Positions 7,657-16,902 of a stretch of DNA of 64,000 nt are shown piece by piece. The notes under the pieces were generated by a model. That model saw only the letters and a list, made by a program, of their open reading frames with translations, searched no databases and had not been told where the DNA came from. Positions within the stretch are counted from its first letter, which is position 1, and the number at the start of each line of letters is the position of its first letter. The position numbers and the translations under genes were made by a program. Source of the stretch: Skermanella rosea (GTDB lineage Bacteria; Pseudomonadota; Alphaproteobacteria; Azospirillales; Azospirillaceae); the NCBI RefSeq assembly GCF_016806835.2, contig NZ_CP086113.1:248001-312000 (forward strand), read 5' to 3'.

Positions 7657-10600
7657 ATGCCCCAGGAAAAAAAGAAGCACCTTCCTTTCCGTTGCGCGCC
7701 TGCCGTCATGGCGACGGTCTGCGCCGTCGTGCTTCTTGCCGTCTGGGGAGGACTGCTTGGCACCGTCCGGTACGACCGCCAGGAAACGATCGGCAAGGCG
7801 CACAGCGACGCCGCCAACCTCGCCCGTGCCTTCGGGGCGCACGTGGAGAGCACGCTCAACCGCCTCGACCGCGTCCTGCTGCACCTGCGGGAGGAGTACC
7901 GGTACGCGGAAAGGGATCTCGCCGCGGGCGCCAAGCCACTTCTGAACATTCTCGCCGCCGAACCGGTGCTCCAGATCAGCGTCATCGACCGGAGTGGCTT
8001 CCTCGGCTACTCCAGCCTTGCCCCGGCCACTGGCCCGGTGGACCTCAGCGACCGCGAACACTTCCGGGGTCCCCGGGACGCGGCGGACGACGACCTGTTC
8101 ATCGGCAGGACTGTCAGCGGGCGGGTGTCGGGCAAGTGGTCGATCCAGCTGGCCCGCAAGATCATCGCGCCGGACGGCTCCTTCGACGGCGTCATGGTGC
8201 TGTCGGTCGACCCGGAACACTTCGCCAGCTTCTACCGGGCCATCGACGCCGGCCGGGAAGGCGTGGTAACCCTGATCGGAAGGGACCGGTACGTGCGGGC
8301 GCAGGCCAGCGGCGCCGATGCCGTGAAGGCCCCCTACGACGAGCCCTTGCCCTCCGATCGGCCTTACTTCCAGCCCGACCAGCCGGACCGGGGCGCCGTC
8401 ACCTTGACCGGCCGCCTGGACGGCATCACCCGCATTGGCGCCTACCGCAGGCTCACGGCCTACCCGTTGGTCGTCCTGGTGATGCTGTCCGAACAGGAGG
8501 TGCTGGCCGCCTTCGAGGAACACCGCCAGATCCTTCTCCTGGCAGGAGCCCAGGCCTCGGCCTTCATCATTGCCGTGGGACTGCTCATCGTCCTGGCGAC
8601 CCGGAAGGAGGCCGCCGCGGCGCGGCGGATGGCCGAGGCCGAGGAACGCTGGCGCCTGGCGCTGGAAGCGGTCGGAGACGGTGTGTGGGACTGGAACGCC
8701 CGTACCAACGAGGTCTACTTCTCCCCAGGCTGGAAGGCGATGCTCGGCTTCGCCGAGGACGAGATCGCGAACCGGCTGGAGGAATGGGACAGCCGGGTCC
8801 ATCCGGACGACCGCGAGGCGGTCCACGCTGCCCTGAACCGGCATCTCTCCCGGGAGGCGTCGGTCTATGTCAACGAGCACCGCGTGCGTTGCAAGGACGG
8901 CGGCTACAGGTGGATCCTGGGCCGCGGCGTCGTGATCAGTTGCGGTCCGGACGGCTTGCCGCTGCGGGTGATCGGCACGCACACCGACGTCACCCGCCGA
9001 CGCCGGGCAGAGGATGCCCAACGGGCGACGGCCGCCCACCTCAAGGCCGTCCTGGCCGGGGTGCCCGTCGGGATCGCTATCGTCGACCGCGACCGGCGCA
9101 TCGGGATGGTCAACCCGCGGGCGGCCGAGATGCTCGGGTCGCATCCGGACAATCTCAGGGGGGCCTCGGCCGAAGCTGTCCATCCTTCCATGGCGTCGGA
9201 CCAGGACAGTCGCCTGGACGCAGGCGGGACCGTCGATGACGAGGTCCGGTTGCCGAGGGCCGACGGCACCGGATTCTGGGCCCGTCTCATCGGGCGCCGG
9301 GTGTCCCCGGCCGATCCCGACCTCGGCACCGTCTGGATCATCGACGACATCGACAACCGGAAGGTGGCGACGCTGGCCCTTGAGGCGAGCCATCGATTCC
9401 AGCGCACGCTCATCGACACGATCCCGCTTCCCGTATTCGTCAAGGACACGGAAAGGCGTTACGTCGACGTGAACTTCGCCCTTGAGCGCTGGTTCGGACT
9501 GGACCGCGCCAGCCTGATCGGCAAGACGGCTCGCGACGTCGTGCCGCCGGAGGCCGCCCGCATCCACATGGAAGCTGACCTGACCGCGCTTGCGAGCCGG
9601 CAGACCGTGGTCTACGACGAGGTCGTGCCCGATGCCGAGGGCGGCGACAGGGAGATGCGGTTCTTCAAAGCCTCTTTCCCGGATGCGGAAGGGAATGCCG
9701 CCGGGATCGTTGGTGTGGTCATCGACCTGACCGAGCGCAGGCAGGACGAACGGGCGCTCCGTGCGAGCGAGGAGCGTTTGCGTCTTGCCGTCCAGGCCGC
9801 AGGGGTCGGCATCTTCGAGTGGGACGTCCCGTCGGACCGACAAGTCTGGTCGCCCGAAACCTTTGCGATCTTCGGCTGGGATCCCGGGACGCCGGTCACG
9901 GTCGGCGCCGTCATGGCCAGCTACCATCCCGAGGATCGCGCGGGCGTACTGGCCAGTTCAACGATGCTCCGCGACCCGTCCGGTCCCGGCATGCTGTGCA
10001 ACGAGACGCGCATCGTACGACCTGACAAGGAGGTTCGGTGGGTGCGGACCATGGCACGCGCCGAGTTCACCGAGGTTGACGGTATCCGCCGTACCGTCCG
10101 GATCGTCGGTGCGGTGCAGGACTTCACCGATCGGCGGAATGCCGAGGAAATACTCGCGCACGTCAATGCCGACCTGGAGCGGCGCGTCCAGGAGCGGACC
10201 GCGCAACTGGTTCAGGCCCAGAAGATGGAGACCATGGGCCAGTTGACCAGCGGCGTGGCGCACGACTTCAACAACCTGCTCCAGGGCGTCGGCGGCTGCT
10301 TGGCGGCGCTGAGGCCCCGGGTCACCGATGGCCGGGCGCGCGAGCTCCTCGCCGCGGCGGATCAGGGTATCGAACGCGGGGGGCGGTTGGTCCAGCAACT
10401 GCTGGCCTTCGCGCGGCGCCAAGCGCTCTCGCCGAAGCCGACCGACATGGGAGCGCTGCTCGATGGCATGCGCCCGCTGCTGGAGCACAGCATGGGCGGC
10501 CTCGTCCGGATCGCCATCGAGGTGGCCGAGGGCACTTGGCCCGCCCACGTCGATCGCACCCAGGCCGAGCTTGGTCTGTTGAACCTGGCGGTCAATGCCC

Positions 10601-11454
10601 GAGACGCGATGGCCGCGGGCGGTCTGGTCCGCATCAGCGCCGAGAACGCAGTGGTTGGGCGGGGGTGTACCGTGGAGCACACCGTCGATGTCACGCCCGG
10701 GGAGTACGTCGTCCTCCGCGTGTCCGATACCGGCGTCGGCATGAACGCCGAGACCCGGGCACGGGCTGTCGAGCCGTTCTTCACGACCAAAGGACCCGGC
10801 CATGGCTCCGGCCTGGGTCTGAGCATGGTGTACGGCATGGCGGCACAGTCGGGCGGCGGCGTGCGGATCGACAGCGAGCCCGGCAAGGGCACCACGGTGT
10901 CTGTATACCTGCCGCGCGCCTCGGCCGAGGCCGGGAGGACCGACCCGCTCCCGGCCGCGCCGACGCGGCGCGGCGGCGGGACGGTGCTGCTGGCCGACGA
11001 CGATGAACTCGTCAGGATGGCTGTGGCCGCGATCCTGGAGGAGTCCGGCCATCGGGTGCTTGTCGCCGAGGGCGGGGCGGAGGCCCTGGACCTGTTCAAC
11101 TCGGACACCGCCGTCGACGTGCTGGTGACCGACTACGCTATGCCCGGCATGGACGGTGCCACCCTCGCGCGCGCGGTGCGCGCCCTGCGACCCGACCTTC
11201 CGATCCTCCTGATAACGGGACATGCCGAGCGGCCCTGTGACGTCGCGGGCCTTGCCTTCCTCCAGAAGCCGTTCCGACCCGAGGCGCTGACCTCGGAGCT
11301 GGCGGCGCTGCTGGACCGGGAGGCGGGTGGGAACCGTCCCGCCCCTTGCATGCCGGAGGCCGAGCCTATCCCGGCAGCCTGGCCGGGCCCTGGACTGCAA
11401 GGCCGCCGCTCGTCTTGCCAGGAGTTGGTCGAAGGAGCCGGCCAGCTGGTGTGA
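7657..11454 (+). CDS. Membrane hybrid sensor histidine kinase with Cache-type sensor, four PAS domains and receiver
   Basis: About 1265 residues from the ATG at 7657 (GGGGAG upstream); an in-frame GTG at 7573 would add 28. Order: TM helix (VCAVVLLAVWGGLLG), periplasmic double-Cache-like sensor of about 260 residues, second TM (ASAFIIAVGLLIVLAT), four PAS domains (starting near ERWRLALEAVGDGVWDW, LKAVLAGVPVGIAIVD, FQRTLIDTIPLPVFVK and RLRLAVQAAGVGIFEWD), HisKA with phospho-His in SGVAHDFNNLL, HATPase (NLAVNARDAM, SDTGVGM, GSGLGLSMVYG), then a receiver with acceptor Asp in VLVTDYAMPGMDG and Lys in LQKPFRP. The kinase is of the class that phosphorylates its own receiver. No partner regulator is adjacent. 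The last 25 or so codons run antisense into a degraded integrase, so the natural C-terminal tail may have been replaced. Confidence 0.85.
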   Translation: MPQEKKKHLPFRCAPAVMATVCAVVLLAVWGGLLGTVRYDRQETIGKAHSDAANLARAFGAHVESTLNRLDRVLLHLREEYRYAERDLAAGAKPLLNILAAEPVLQISVIDRSGFLGYSSLAPATGPVDLSDREHFRGPRDAADDDLFIGRTVSGRVSGKWSIQLARKIIAPDGSFDGVMVLSVDPEHFASFYRAIDAGREGVVTLIGRDRYVRAQASGADAVKAPYDEPLPSDRPYFQPDQPDRGAVTLTGRLDGITRIGAYRRLTAYPLVVLVMLSEQEVLAAFEEHRQILLLAGAQASAFIIAVGLLIVLATRKEAAAARRMAEAEERWRLALEAVGDGVWDWNARTNEVYFSPGWKAMLGFAEDEIANRLEEWDSRVHPDDREAVHAALNRHLSREASVYVNEHRVRCKDGGYRWILGRGVVISCGPDGLPLRVIGTHTDVTRRRRAEDAQRATAAHLKAVLAGVPVGIAIVDRDRRIGMVNPRAAEMLGSHPDNLRGASAEAVHPSMASDQDSRLDAGGTVDDEVRLPRADGTGFWARLIGRRVSPADPDLGTVWIIDDIDNRKVATLALEASHRFQRTLIDTIPLPVFVKDTERRYVDVNFALERWFGLDRASLIGKTARDVVPPEAARIHMEADLTALASRQTVVYDEVVPDAEGGDREMRFFKASFPDAEGNAAGIVGVVIDLTERRQDERALRASEERLRLAVQAAGVGIFEWDVPSDRQVWSPETFAIFGWDPGTPVTVGAVMASYHPEDRAGVLASSTMLRDPSGPGMLCNETRIVRPDKEVRWVRTMARAEFTEVDGIRRTVRIVGAVQDFTDRRNAEEILAHVNADLERRVQERTAQLVQAQKMETMGQLTSGVAHDFNNLLQGVGGCLAALRPRVTDGRARELLAAADQGIERGGRLVQQLLAFARRQALSPKPTDMGALLDGMRPLLEHSMGGLVRIAIEVAEGTWPAHVDRTQAELGLLNLAVNARDAMAAGGLVRISAENAVVGRGCTVEHTVDVTPGEYVVLRVSDTGVGMNAETRARAVEPFFTTKGPGHGSGLGLSMVYGMAAQSGGGVRIDSEPGKGTTVSVYLPRASAEAGRTDPLPAAPTRRGGGTVLLADDDELVRMAVAAILEESGHRVLVAEGGAEALDLFNSDTAVDVLVTDYAMPGMDGATLARAVRALRPDLPILLITGHAERPCDVAGLAFLQKPFRPEALTSELAALLDREAGGNRPAPCMPEAEPIPAAWPGPGLQGRRSSCQELVEGAGQLV

Positions 11455-11514
11455 CATGGTGGGCCGGAGGATGATCCCGAACCCGCGCCTGAGCGTGTTG
11501 CAACTCGACGGACG

Positions 11515-11985
11515 TCGGTAATGTCCGGCCCAAGCGCCAGCAGCTTGGTCGCCATGGTATGGCGCAGTAGGTGCGGGTAGAGGCGTTTCGTGATCGCCAC
11601 GGCGTCGGCGACCTCGCGCACCGCTTGGCCGATGCGCTGCCGCGTGTAGACATACGGGTGCGGACCGGCCCCCTTTTCCCGACTGGGGAACAGCGGGCCA
11701 GCCCGGCGCCTGCCGATATGCAGGGCGAGCAGCCGGGCCAGTTCGGGGCGGATCGGCACCTCCCGCCTCTTGCCGCCCTTGTCCTCCTCAATGGTGACCA
11801 CCCGCTCGGCCAGGCTGACATCCTCGACCCGGAGGGCGACGAACTCGGAAACCCGTGTCCCGGTTTCGAACAGGGTCTGCCTCATCAGGCCACGTTGGCC
11901 GCCCCGGGCATGGGCCCGGTTGATCCCACTACTTGGTGCCGCAAACCCGGCGTTTTCAGGGCTGGGATAGGCGCCCTTGGCGCGT
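11515..11985 (-). pseudogene. Tyrosine recombinase (integrase) catalytic-domain remnant
   Basis: On the minus strand the frame RQTLFETGTRVSEFVALRVE, IEEDKGGKRREVPI and LYPHLLRHTMATKLLALG supplies the first catalytic Arg, the beta-hairpin Lys and the H-x-x-R motif of a phage/integron-type integrase. The final conserved LGH...Tyr block is absent: after DITDVRRV the frame degenerates toward 11460. The N-terminal SAM-like domain is also missing, upstream sequence ending at the IS200/IS605 element. It is a broken gene, perhaps from the same prophage or island as the terminase at 16903. Confidence 0.6.
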
Positions 11986-11998
11986 CCGCGCCGAAGTC

Positions 11999-12403
11999 CT
12001 ACTGGCGCTGTTGCTCGATGTACTGTTTGACGATCTCCAACGGCGCGCCGCCGCAGGATGCCGCGAAGTAGGATGGGCTCCAGAGATGTCCACCCCAGAG
12101 CCTTTGCGCCACTTCAGGGAAGTCGTGCTGACGCAGCAGGCGGCTCGATACACCCTTGAGGCTGTTGACCAGTTTGGAAAGCTGAACCGTGGGTGGGTAC
12201 TCGATCAGCAGGTGGACGTGGTCGTCCTCGCCGTTCGCCTCCTTCAGCCGCGCGCCGAACTCGGCACAGACACCCAGGAAGACGTCGCGCAGCACTTCGT
12301 GGGCGCGGTCGCTGAGAACGCCGCGACGATACTTCGTGACGAAGACCAAATGAACATGCAGCGAACACACGACGCTACGACCCCTGCGATACTCGATGCT
12401 CAT
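11999..12403 (-). CDS. tnpA: IS200/IS605 transposase TnpA (Y1 HUH nuclease)
   Basis: A 134-residue protein, the standard size for TnpA. MSIEYRRGRSVVCSLHVHLV begins the fold, VFVTKYRRGVL follows, and the HUH motif is HVHLLIEY. The catalytic tyrosine is in the C-terminal helix EIVKQYIEQQ. TnpA cuts and rejoins single-stranded DNA at the element ends during replication-linked peel-and-paste transposition. ATG at 12403 faces away from tnpB (start 12443), leaving a 39-bp shared promoter region. All key residues are present, so it may be active. Confidence 0.88.
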   Translation of the reverse strand: MSIEYRRGRSVVCSLHVHLVFVTKYRRGVLSDRAHEVLRDVFLGVCAEFGARLKEANGEDDHVHLLIEYPPTVQLSKLVNSLKGVSSRLLRQHDFPEVAQRLWGGHLWSPSYFAASCGGAPLEIVKQYIEQQRQ

Positions 12404-12442
12404 GAGCTTGCCTCCGAATGAGAGACCGAATATACCTATGCC

Positions 12443-13660
12443 ATGATCAGGCTCAAGGCATACTGCTATCGCGTGTACCCGACCGCCGAACAGGAAGTCC
12501 TGTTCCGGCAGACGGTGGGGTCGTGCCGGTTTGTCTACAACCTGTGTCTCGAACAGCGGAAGCTTGACTATCACCGCAGCCATCCGCGCAGGCTGACCGC
12601 GTACGATCAGATCGCGGAACTGCCGGCGCTGAAGGTCGAGGTGCCCTGGCTGCGTGAGGTGCCGAACCATCCGTTGCAGCAAGCCGTCATCGATCTCGAC
12701 AGGGCGTTCAAGAACTTCTTCGAAGGCCGCGCCAACTATCCGAAGTTCCGCAGGCGTGGAGATCGTGACAGCTTCCGGTATCCCGATCCCAAGCAGTTCA
12801 AACCGGAGGCGGATCGCATGTTCCTGCCCAAGGCTGGATGGGTCGCCTGGGTCCGGCATCGTCCGATGGAAGGCCGGATGAAGACTGCGACGGTCAGTCG
12901 TGAAGCCGACCGGTGGTATGTCTCCATCCAGTGCGAGATCGAGATGCCGGAGCCGATGGCGAACCTGGGGCCGGCGGTCGGGGTAGACATGGGCGTCGCG
13001 AAGCCGATGGTGCTGTCCACGGGGCAGGTGATCCAGCTTCCGCGAACCACGGACAGGGAAAGGCATAAGCTGGCGACGCTTCAGCGCAAGGTCGCCAGGA
13101 AGACGAAGGGGTCGAGAAATCAGGCCAGGGCGCGTCTTGCCGTCGCCCGGTTCCAGGCCCGTCTCGCGCGGCGGCGGAAGGATGCCGCGCACAAGGCGAC
13201 GACAGCGATAGCCAAGAACCACGGCGTCATTGTCGTTGAGGACCTGAAGGTGCGGAACATGACGGCGAGTGCGGCCGGAACGATCGGGCAGCCGGGGAGT
13301 AACGTCAGGGCCAAGTCAGGGCTGAACAGGTCGATACTGGACGTGGCGCCCCATCAGATCAGGCTGATGCTGGAGTACAAGGCCGCGTGGTACGGCGGAG
13401 AACTCAGGACCACGCCGGCGCCGAACACCAGCCGGGAATGCAGCGTCTGCGGCTGCATCCATGCCGACAATCGGCGTTCCCAGGCGGAGTTTCTGTGTGT
13501 CGCTTGCGGTCACCACGAAAACGCCGATTTCAATGCGTCAAAGGTTATCAAGGCCCGAGGACTTCGGGTGTCGGCCTGTGGATCGAGCCGGGCTGCCGGA
13601 CGGAAACAGGAACGCTGCGTTGTGAGGCGCGGAAGCTCGGCCCTTCAGGGCCGAGAGTAG
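12443..13660 (+). CDS. tnpB: TnpB, RNA-guided RuvC-type nuclease of IS605 family
   Basis: A 405-residue TnpB (OrfB). The N-terminal helix-turn-helix region begins MIRLKAYCYRVYPTAEQE. RuvC residues are present: Asp in AVGVDMGVAKP, Glu in VIVVEDLKVRNM and Asp in ENADFNASKV. The zinc finger is CSVCG...CVACGHH. TnpB uses an omega RNA made from the element's right end to cleave donor or target sites, the ancestor activity of Cas12. The C-terminal coding sequence overlaps the right-end hairpin at 13636-13655. No frameshift or lost catalytic residue is visible, so it is a candidate active nuclease. Confidence 0.88.
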   Translation: MIRLKAYCYRVYPTAEQEVLFRQTVGSCRFVYNLCLEQRKLDYHRSHPRRLTAYDQIAELPALKVEVPWLREVPNHPLQQAVIDLDRAFKNFFEGRANYPKFRRRGDRDSFRYPDPKQFKPEADRMFLPKAGWVAWVRHRPMEGRMKTATVSREADRWYVSIQCEIEMPEPMANLGPAVGVDMGVAKPMVLSTGQVIQLPRTTDRERHKLATLQRKVARKTKGSRNQARARLAVARFQARLARRRKDAAHKATTAIAKNHGVIVVEDLKVRNMTASAAGTIGQPGSNVRAKSGLNRSILDVAPHQIRLMLEYKAAWYGGELRTTPAPNTSRECSVCGCIHADNRRSQAEFLCVACGHHENADFNASKVIKARGLRVSACGSSRAAGRKQERCVVRRGSSALQGRE

Positions 13661-13662
13661 TC
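13540..13662 (+). ncRNA. Candidate omega RNA (reRNA) of TnpB
   Basis: In IS605 elements the guide RNA scaffold is transcribed from the 3' end of tnpB through the right end into flanking DNA. This stretch has the expected location and ends in a perfect hairpin CTCGGCCC-TTCA-GGGCCGAG (13636-13655). If so, the guide would be the sequence starting near 13663 (CACCAGGCCCATG...). Borders are inferred from position only; no expression evidence is available from sequence. Confidence 0.35.
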
Positions 13663-13667
13663 ACCAG

Positions 13668-13795
13668 GCCCATGTTCCTAGCACCATGGCCTTTGCGGAC
13701 GCGGGCATGGTCGTCGCTGAAGACGACGTCGAGCCCCCAATGGAGGCGGTTTGGACCGCACCGGGAATGCGGATGGACCATTATTGAGTGCCCGA
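13668..13795 (-). pseudogene. ISAs1-family transposase C-terminal remnant
   Basis: Minus-strand frame NRLHWGLDVVFSDDHARVRK then GHGARNMGLV matches the conserved ISAs1 motif (IEN-x-LHW-x-LDV-x-F-x-ED...AAN). The fragment ends at the right border of the IS605 element, whose insertion or a deletion may have cut it. Roughly 40 residues survive; no function remains. Confidence 0.45.
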
Positions 13796-14075
13796 CAACA
13801 GGGCCGGCAACCCGGTCCGGGGCGCCCGCCGGTTCCGACGGTGGAAGGTGATCGAGACACTCGGCTTCATCGTGCGCGAGGGGGTTCAGTGGCGCGAGTT
13901 CCGGGCAACGGGCGGGCATGTCTCGGGTGCCCCCGTCGCCACCGCCTGGACGAGTGGCACGCGACGGCGCTGCGTCCGCATGGGGCTCTCGGGCCCTTTC
14001 GCCGGCGCGTGGGACGCGGCGGTCGGTCGCTGCTCGGCCTAGGCCGAGCCGGGGTGGGAAGCTGACCGGCCTTGG
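13790..14075 (+). pseudogene. Frameshifted IS5-like transposase remnant
   Basis: Pieces in different frames resemble an IS5-group transposase: VPDNRAGNPVRGARRF, then LGFIVREGVQWREF, and finally SRGGKLTGLG, comparable to the SxRAKRGGELTGPNP block of that group. At least two frameshifts are required to connect them. The assignment is tentative because each piece is short. Confidence 0.35.
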
Positions 14076-14149
14076 CTCGGCCGCCGGGACCATCCGCGCC
14101 GCGGCCAAGGCAGCCACGGCGGTGACCGCGGTCCCGGTTCCCGGCGCTC

Positions 14150-14335
14150 CGCAGCCAGCAGCGTCACCTGGACAGGCGGGCGGCGCGGCAGGCCCGCTTC
14201 GAGGAAGCCGCAGCACTGCACGCCCGCGGCTGGTCGCAGAGCGCGATCTCCCGCAGCACCGGTCTGGACCGTGCCACGATCCGGCATGGCTGCGGGCGGG
14301 CCGGCCTTCCTCGTGGAGCAAACCGGCTGAGGGAG
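14150..14335 (+). pseudogene. ISL3-like transposase helix-turn-helix fragment
   Basis: The frame RRAARQARFEEAAALHARGW, SQSAISRSTGLDRATIRH is a resolvase-like helix-turn-helix of the kind found in the middle of ISL3/IS204 transposases. Nothing of the DDE domain follows before the chemoreceptor gene at 14391. Short relic; the family call is tentative. Confidence 0.35.
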
Positions 14336-14390
14336 AGCAGCACGTGATTGATCAGGATCAAATCTAATCACGCGAAAAGGTATTAATTCT

Positions 14391-16148
14391 ATGGATACAA
14401 GAAGCCGCTCCGCGTTCCGCGAGGGCGTAGTTGCCCTGATCCGAAGGTTTGCCATGTCTCGCTGGTTCTCGAACCTGAACCTCGCCTACAAGCTCCTGAT
14501 TCCTGTCTCCATCCTGCTGCTGGTGATCGTCGCCATCGTCTGGCAGGCGCAGTCCTCGCTCGGGCACCTGTCCGCCTCGCTGGACACGGCGATCGGCCGC
14601 ACGGCGGAGCGCAACTCCCTGGCCTTCCAGATCGAGGCCGCGGTCAACAGCGCGGCCATCGCCGAGAAGAATGTCATCGTCGAGGCCACCTCAGAGAAGA
14701 TGCGCGAGAGCGTGGGGCTCTTCGACGAGCGTATCGCCCGGGCGAAGCAGGCGGCCGACCGGATCATCCCGCTGGCCTTGCCCGAGCGCCGCGCCACTCT
14801 CCAGAATCTGAGCGACATGATCGGCGAGTACGAGGCGATCGCACGGCGGGTGATGGGCCTGGCGCTCGAGTTCCGCAACGATGAGGCCCAGGCGGTCTCG
14901 GCCGCCGAGGGTCTGAGGGTTCGGACGGACCTTGCGCGGCTGATCCAGGACGTGACCGCGTACAATGAGCGGACACTTGCACAGGACCGCTCCGACGGGG
15001 CCAGGCTCGCCGCCGACTCGACGGGGATGCTGTACGCTGTCTCCGGCGTCGGCCTCGCCCTCGCCCTGTGCCTGCTCGGCTTCATCGTCCTGCGTCTGGT
15101 GGTTCGTCCCCTGACCGGCATGGCCGCGGCGATGCAGTCGATCGCGGGCGGAAACCTCGAGACTGAGGTCCGCGGCACCGGTCGCCGGGACGAGATCGGC
15201 ACGCTGGCCCGTGCCCTCCAGGTGTTCAAGGACAACGGCCTGGAGATGCGGCGCCTGGAGCGCGAAGCTGCCGAGCAGAAAACGCGTGCCGAAGCTGAGC
15301 GCAGGGCAGCCCTGCTGAAGCTGGCCGACGGTTTCGAAGCCAGCGTCAGCGGCGTCGTGGACACGGTCTCGGCCGCCGCCACCGAGATGGAAGGTGCCGC
15401 CGCGGCCATGTCGGCGACCGCCGAGCAGGCCAGCCGCCAGGCCATGGCAGTCTCGGCCGCCTCCGAGCAGGCGAGCACCAACGTCAACACGGTGGCCGCC
15501 GCTACCGAGGAACTCAGCGCGTCGGTCACCGAGATCGGCCGTCAGGTCGAGGCCTCGGCCCGGATCGCAGCACAGGCCGTCACCGAGGCCGAGCGGACCA
15601 ACATGCTGATCCAGGGACTGGCGGTCGCGGCCAACGAGATCGGCGAGGTGGTGAACCTGATCAACTCCATCGCCGGGCAGACCAACCTGCTGGCGCTGAA
15701 TGCCACGATCGAGGCGGCGCGCGCCGGCGAGCAGGGCAAGGGCTTTGCCGTCGTCGCCTCGGAAGTGAAGGCGCTGGCGAACCAGACTGCGAAAGCCACC
15801 GAGGGCATCCAGGCCAAGGTGGCCGAGATCCAGCAGGCCACCGGCGGTGCCGTCGAGGCCATCGGCGGCATTACCGGCACCATCGGCCGGATCAACGGGA
15901 TCGCGACCGCCATCGCCTCGGCGGTGGAGCAGCAGAGTGCCGCCACCCGCGATATCGCCGGCAACGTGCAGCAGGCTGCCGCGGGCACCGCCGAGGTCAG
16001 CGTCAACATCGTGGGCGTGACCCAGGCCGCCACCGAGACGGGGTCAGCGGCGACCCAGGTGCTGGATGCGGCGGGCGGGCTTGCCAGGGAGTCGGTCGCC
16101 CTGCGTCAGGAGGTCGAGCGTTTCCTGTCCACGGTCAGGGCAGCCTGA
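14391..16148 (+). CDS. Methyl-accepting chemotaxis protein
   Basis: A 585-residue transmembrane chemoreceptor. TM1 is [20 protein letters not shown], followed by a helical periplasmic domain of about 150 residues (four-helix-bundle type), TM2 [19 protein letters not shown], a HAMP linker ([17 protein letters not shown]) and a long cytoplasmic signalling coiled coil. The hairpin tip reads [20 protein letters not shown] then [16 protein letters not shown], the canonical CheA/CheW contact. ATG 14391 is listed; ATG 14454 (GAAGG 7 nt upstream, [13 protein letters not shown]) is an equally good and perhaps better start. It is a lone receptor between IS debris. The ligand is unknown. Confidence 0.88.
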   Translation: MDTRSRSAFREGVVALIRRFAMSRWFSNLNLAYKLLIPVSILLLVIVAIVWQAQSSLGHLSASLDTAIGRTAERNSLAFQIEAAVNSAAIAEKNVIVEATSEKMRESVGLFDERIARAKQAADRIIPLALPERRATLQNLSDMIGEYEAIARRVMGLALEFRNDEAQAVSAAEGLRVRTDLARLIQDVTAYNERTLAQDRSDGARLAADSTGMLYAVSGVGLALALCLLGFIVLRLVVRPLTGMAAAMQSIAGGNLETEVRGTGRRDEIGTLARALQVFKDNGLEMRRLEREAAEQKTRAEAERRAALLKLADGFEASVSGVVDTVSAAATEMEGAAAAMSATAEQASRQAMAVSAASEQASTNVNTVAAATEELSASVTEIGRQVEASARIAAQAVTEAERTNMLIQGLAVAANEIGEVVNLINSIAGQTNLLALNATIEAARAGEQGKGFAVVASEVKALANQTAKATEGIQAKVAEIQQATGGAVEAIGGITGTIGRINGIATAIASAVEQQSAATRDIAGNVQQAAAGTAEVSVNIVGVTQAATETGSAATQVLDAAGGLARESVALRQEVERFLSTVRAA

Positions 16149-16507
16149 GGAAGCCGGCATCGGATATCCGGATCGACCTTGAGGGAGGGCTTTCTTCGGG
16201 CTTTGGGGGTGGACGGTGGGATGGGATGACGTTGTCGTGTGCCGCCGGCTCAGCGACGCCATCGACCATTCCCCCGGCCATCAGGCCAGCCACCGTTACA
16301 CCAGCCGTGACAGGACGGTAGCTGCCGGCCTGCGCGGAGATGGGAAAACGAAGCCCTGAGAATGATGCAGAAGTTATCGATTATTGGCCGTCCCGGATCG
16401 GGACATTGCCCCCGTCCGGTATGAAACAAAAGCGAACCAAGCGGTCTGATCCGGGGCATGACAGATCGTAATCCGGTTCTTTCACGAGGGATGGGCAGGT
16501 CTTCGTC
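16149..16507. other. Intergenic stretch with no recognised gene
   Basis: Between the chemoreceptor and the next small ORF I see no coding sequence with family resemblance. The first 60 bp after the stop are G-rich (GAGGGAGGGCTTTCTTCGGG) but do not form a convincing terminator. No repeat or RNA gene was recognised. Confidence 0.4.
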
Positions 16508-16699
16508 ATGTCTGACCATTATGATCTTGTCTTGGAAACGATCTCGGACCTCCGGGCGCGGGGTGACGCTTGCTCACCCGCGGTGCGGGACCTCATCCAC
16601 CGGCTCGGCGCGATTCACGACCGTGCCTGCGATGATCGGGAAGCCTGTGACCGGTGCCCGGTCGCCTGCCGGACCAGGTTGGCCGCCCGCCGCCCGTGA
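16508..16699 (+). CDS. Small hypothetical protein, cysteine-containing
   Basis: A 63-residue ORF starting MSDHYDLVLETISDLRARGD and ending with a cysteine cluster (DDREACDRCPVACRTRLAAR). No family is recognised. The codon pattern is plausible and a purine-rich GGGATGGGCAGG lies about 10 nt upstream. It sits alone between the chemoreceptor and a dead phage gene, and it may be a real small protein or chance. Confidence 0.35.
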   Translation: MSDHYDLVLETISDLRARGDACSPAVRDLIHRLGAIHDRACDDREACDRCPVACRTRLAARRP

Positions 16700-16902
16700 G
16701 AAGGTGCAGGTCGGCGCGCCCCCAGCCCCGATCGGTCTTCGAACCGGATTTCCCTCGGATCAGGCCAACACGACATCCACAACCGGATCGGACTGGCGGC
16801 ATACACGAACCTGAACCAGGCTTGTTCCGGCCACACCTGCGTTCGGGAAGCGGGAGCCACCTCATCCGACGGCAATGAACATCGTTCCAGGTCGGAAAAG
16901 GG
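16700..16902. other. Short intergenic stretch, nothing recognised
   Basis: No gene, repeat or RNA structure was recognised between the small ORF and the terminase relic. Upstream terminase coding sequence would be expected here but cannot be traced, so this is probably where the relic was truncated. Confidence 0.3.

Larger units (their letters stand above)
11975..13664. mobile_element. IS200/IS605-family element, divergent tnpA and tnpB
   Basis: A complete-looking IS605-type unit: tnpA on the minus strand and tnpB on the plus strand, starts 40 bp apart. Such elements lack inverted terminal repeats and use subterminal hairpins. A perfect 8-bp stem with TTCA loop at 13636-13655 sits at the tnpB 3' end, and a GC-rich hairpin (6-bp stem, 11979-11992) lies just outside the tnpA stop. 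Exact cleavage sites were not determined, so the ends are approximate. It lies between the integrase relic and an ISAs1 relic. Confidence 0.7.

Noticed and set aside
7399-9927. 842-codon minus-strand ORF opposite the hybrid kinase
   Set aside because: No recognisable domain; the plus strand encodes a complete multi-domain kinase with all motifs.
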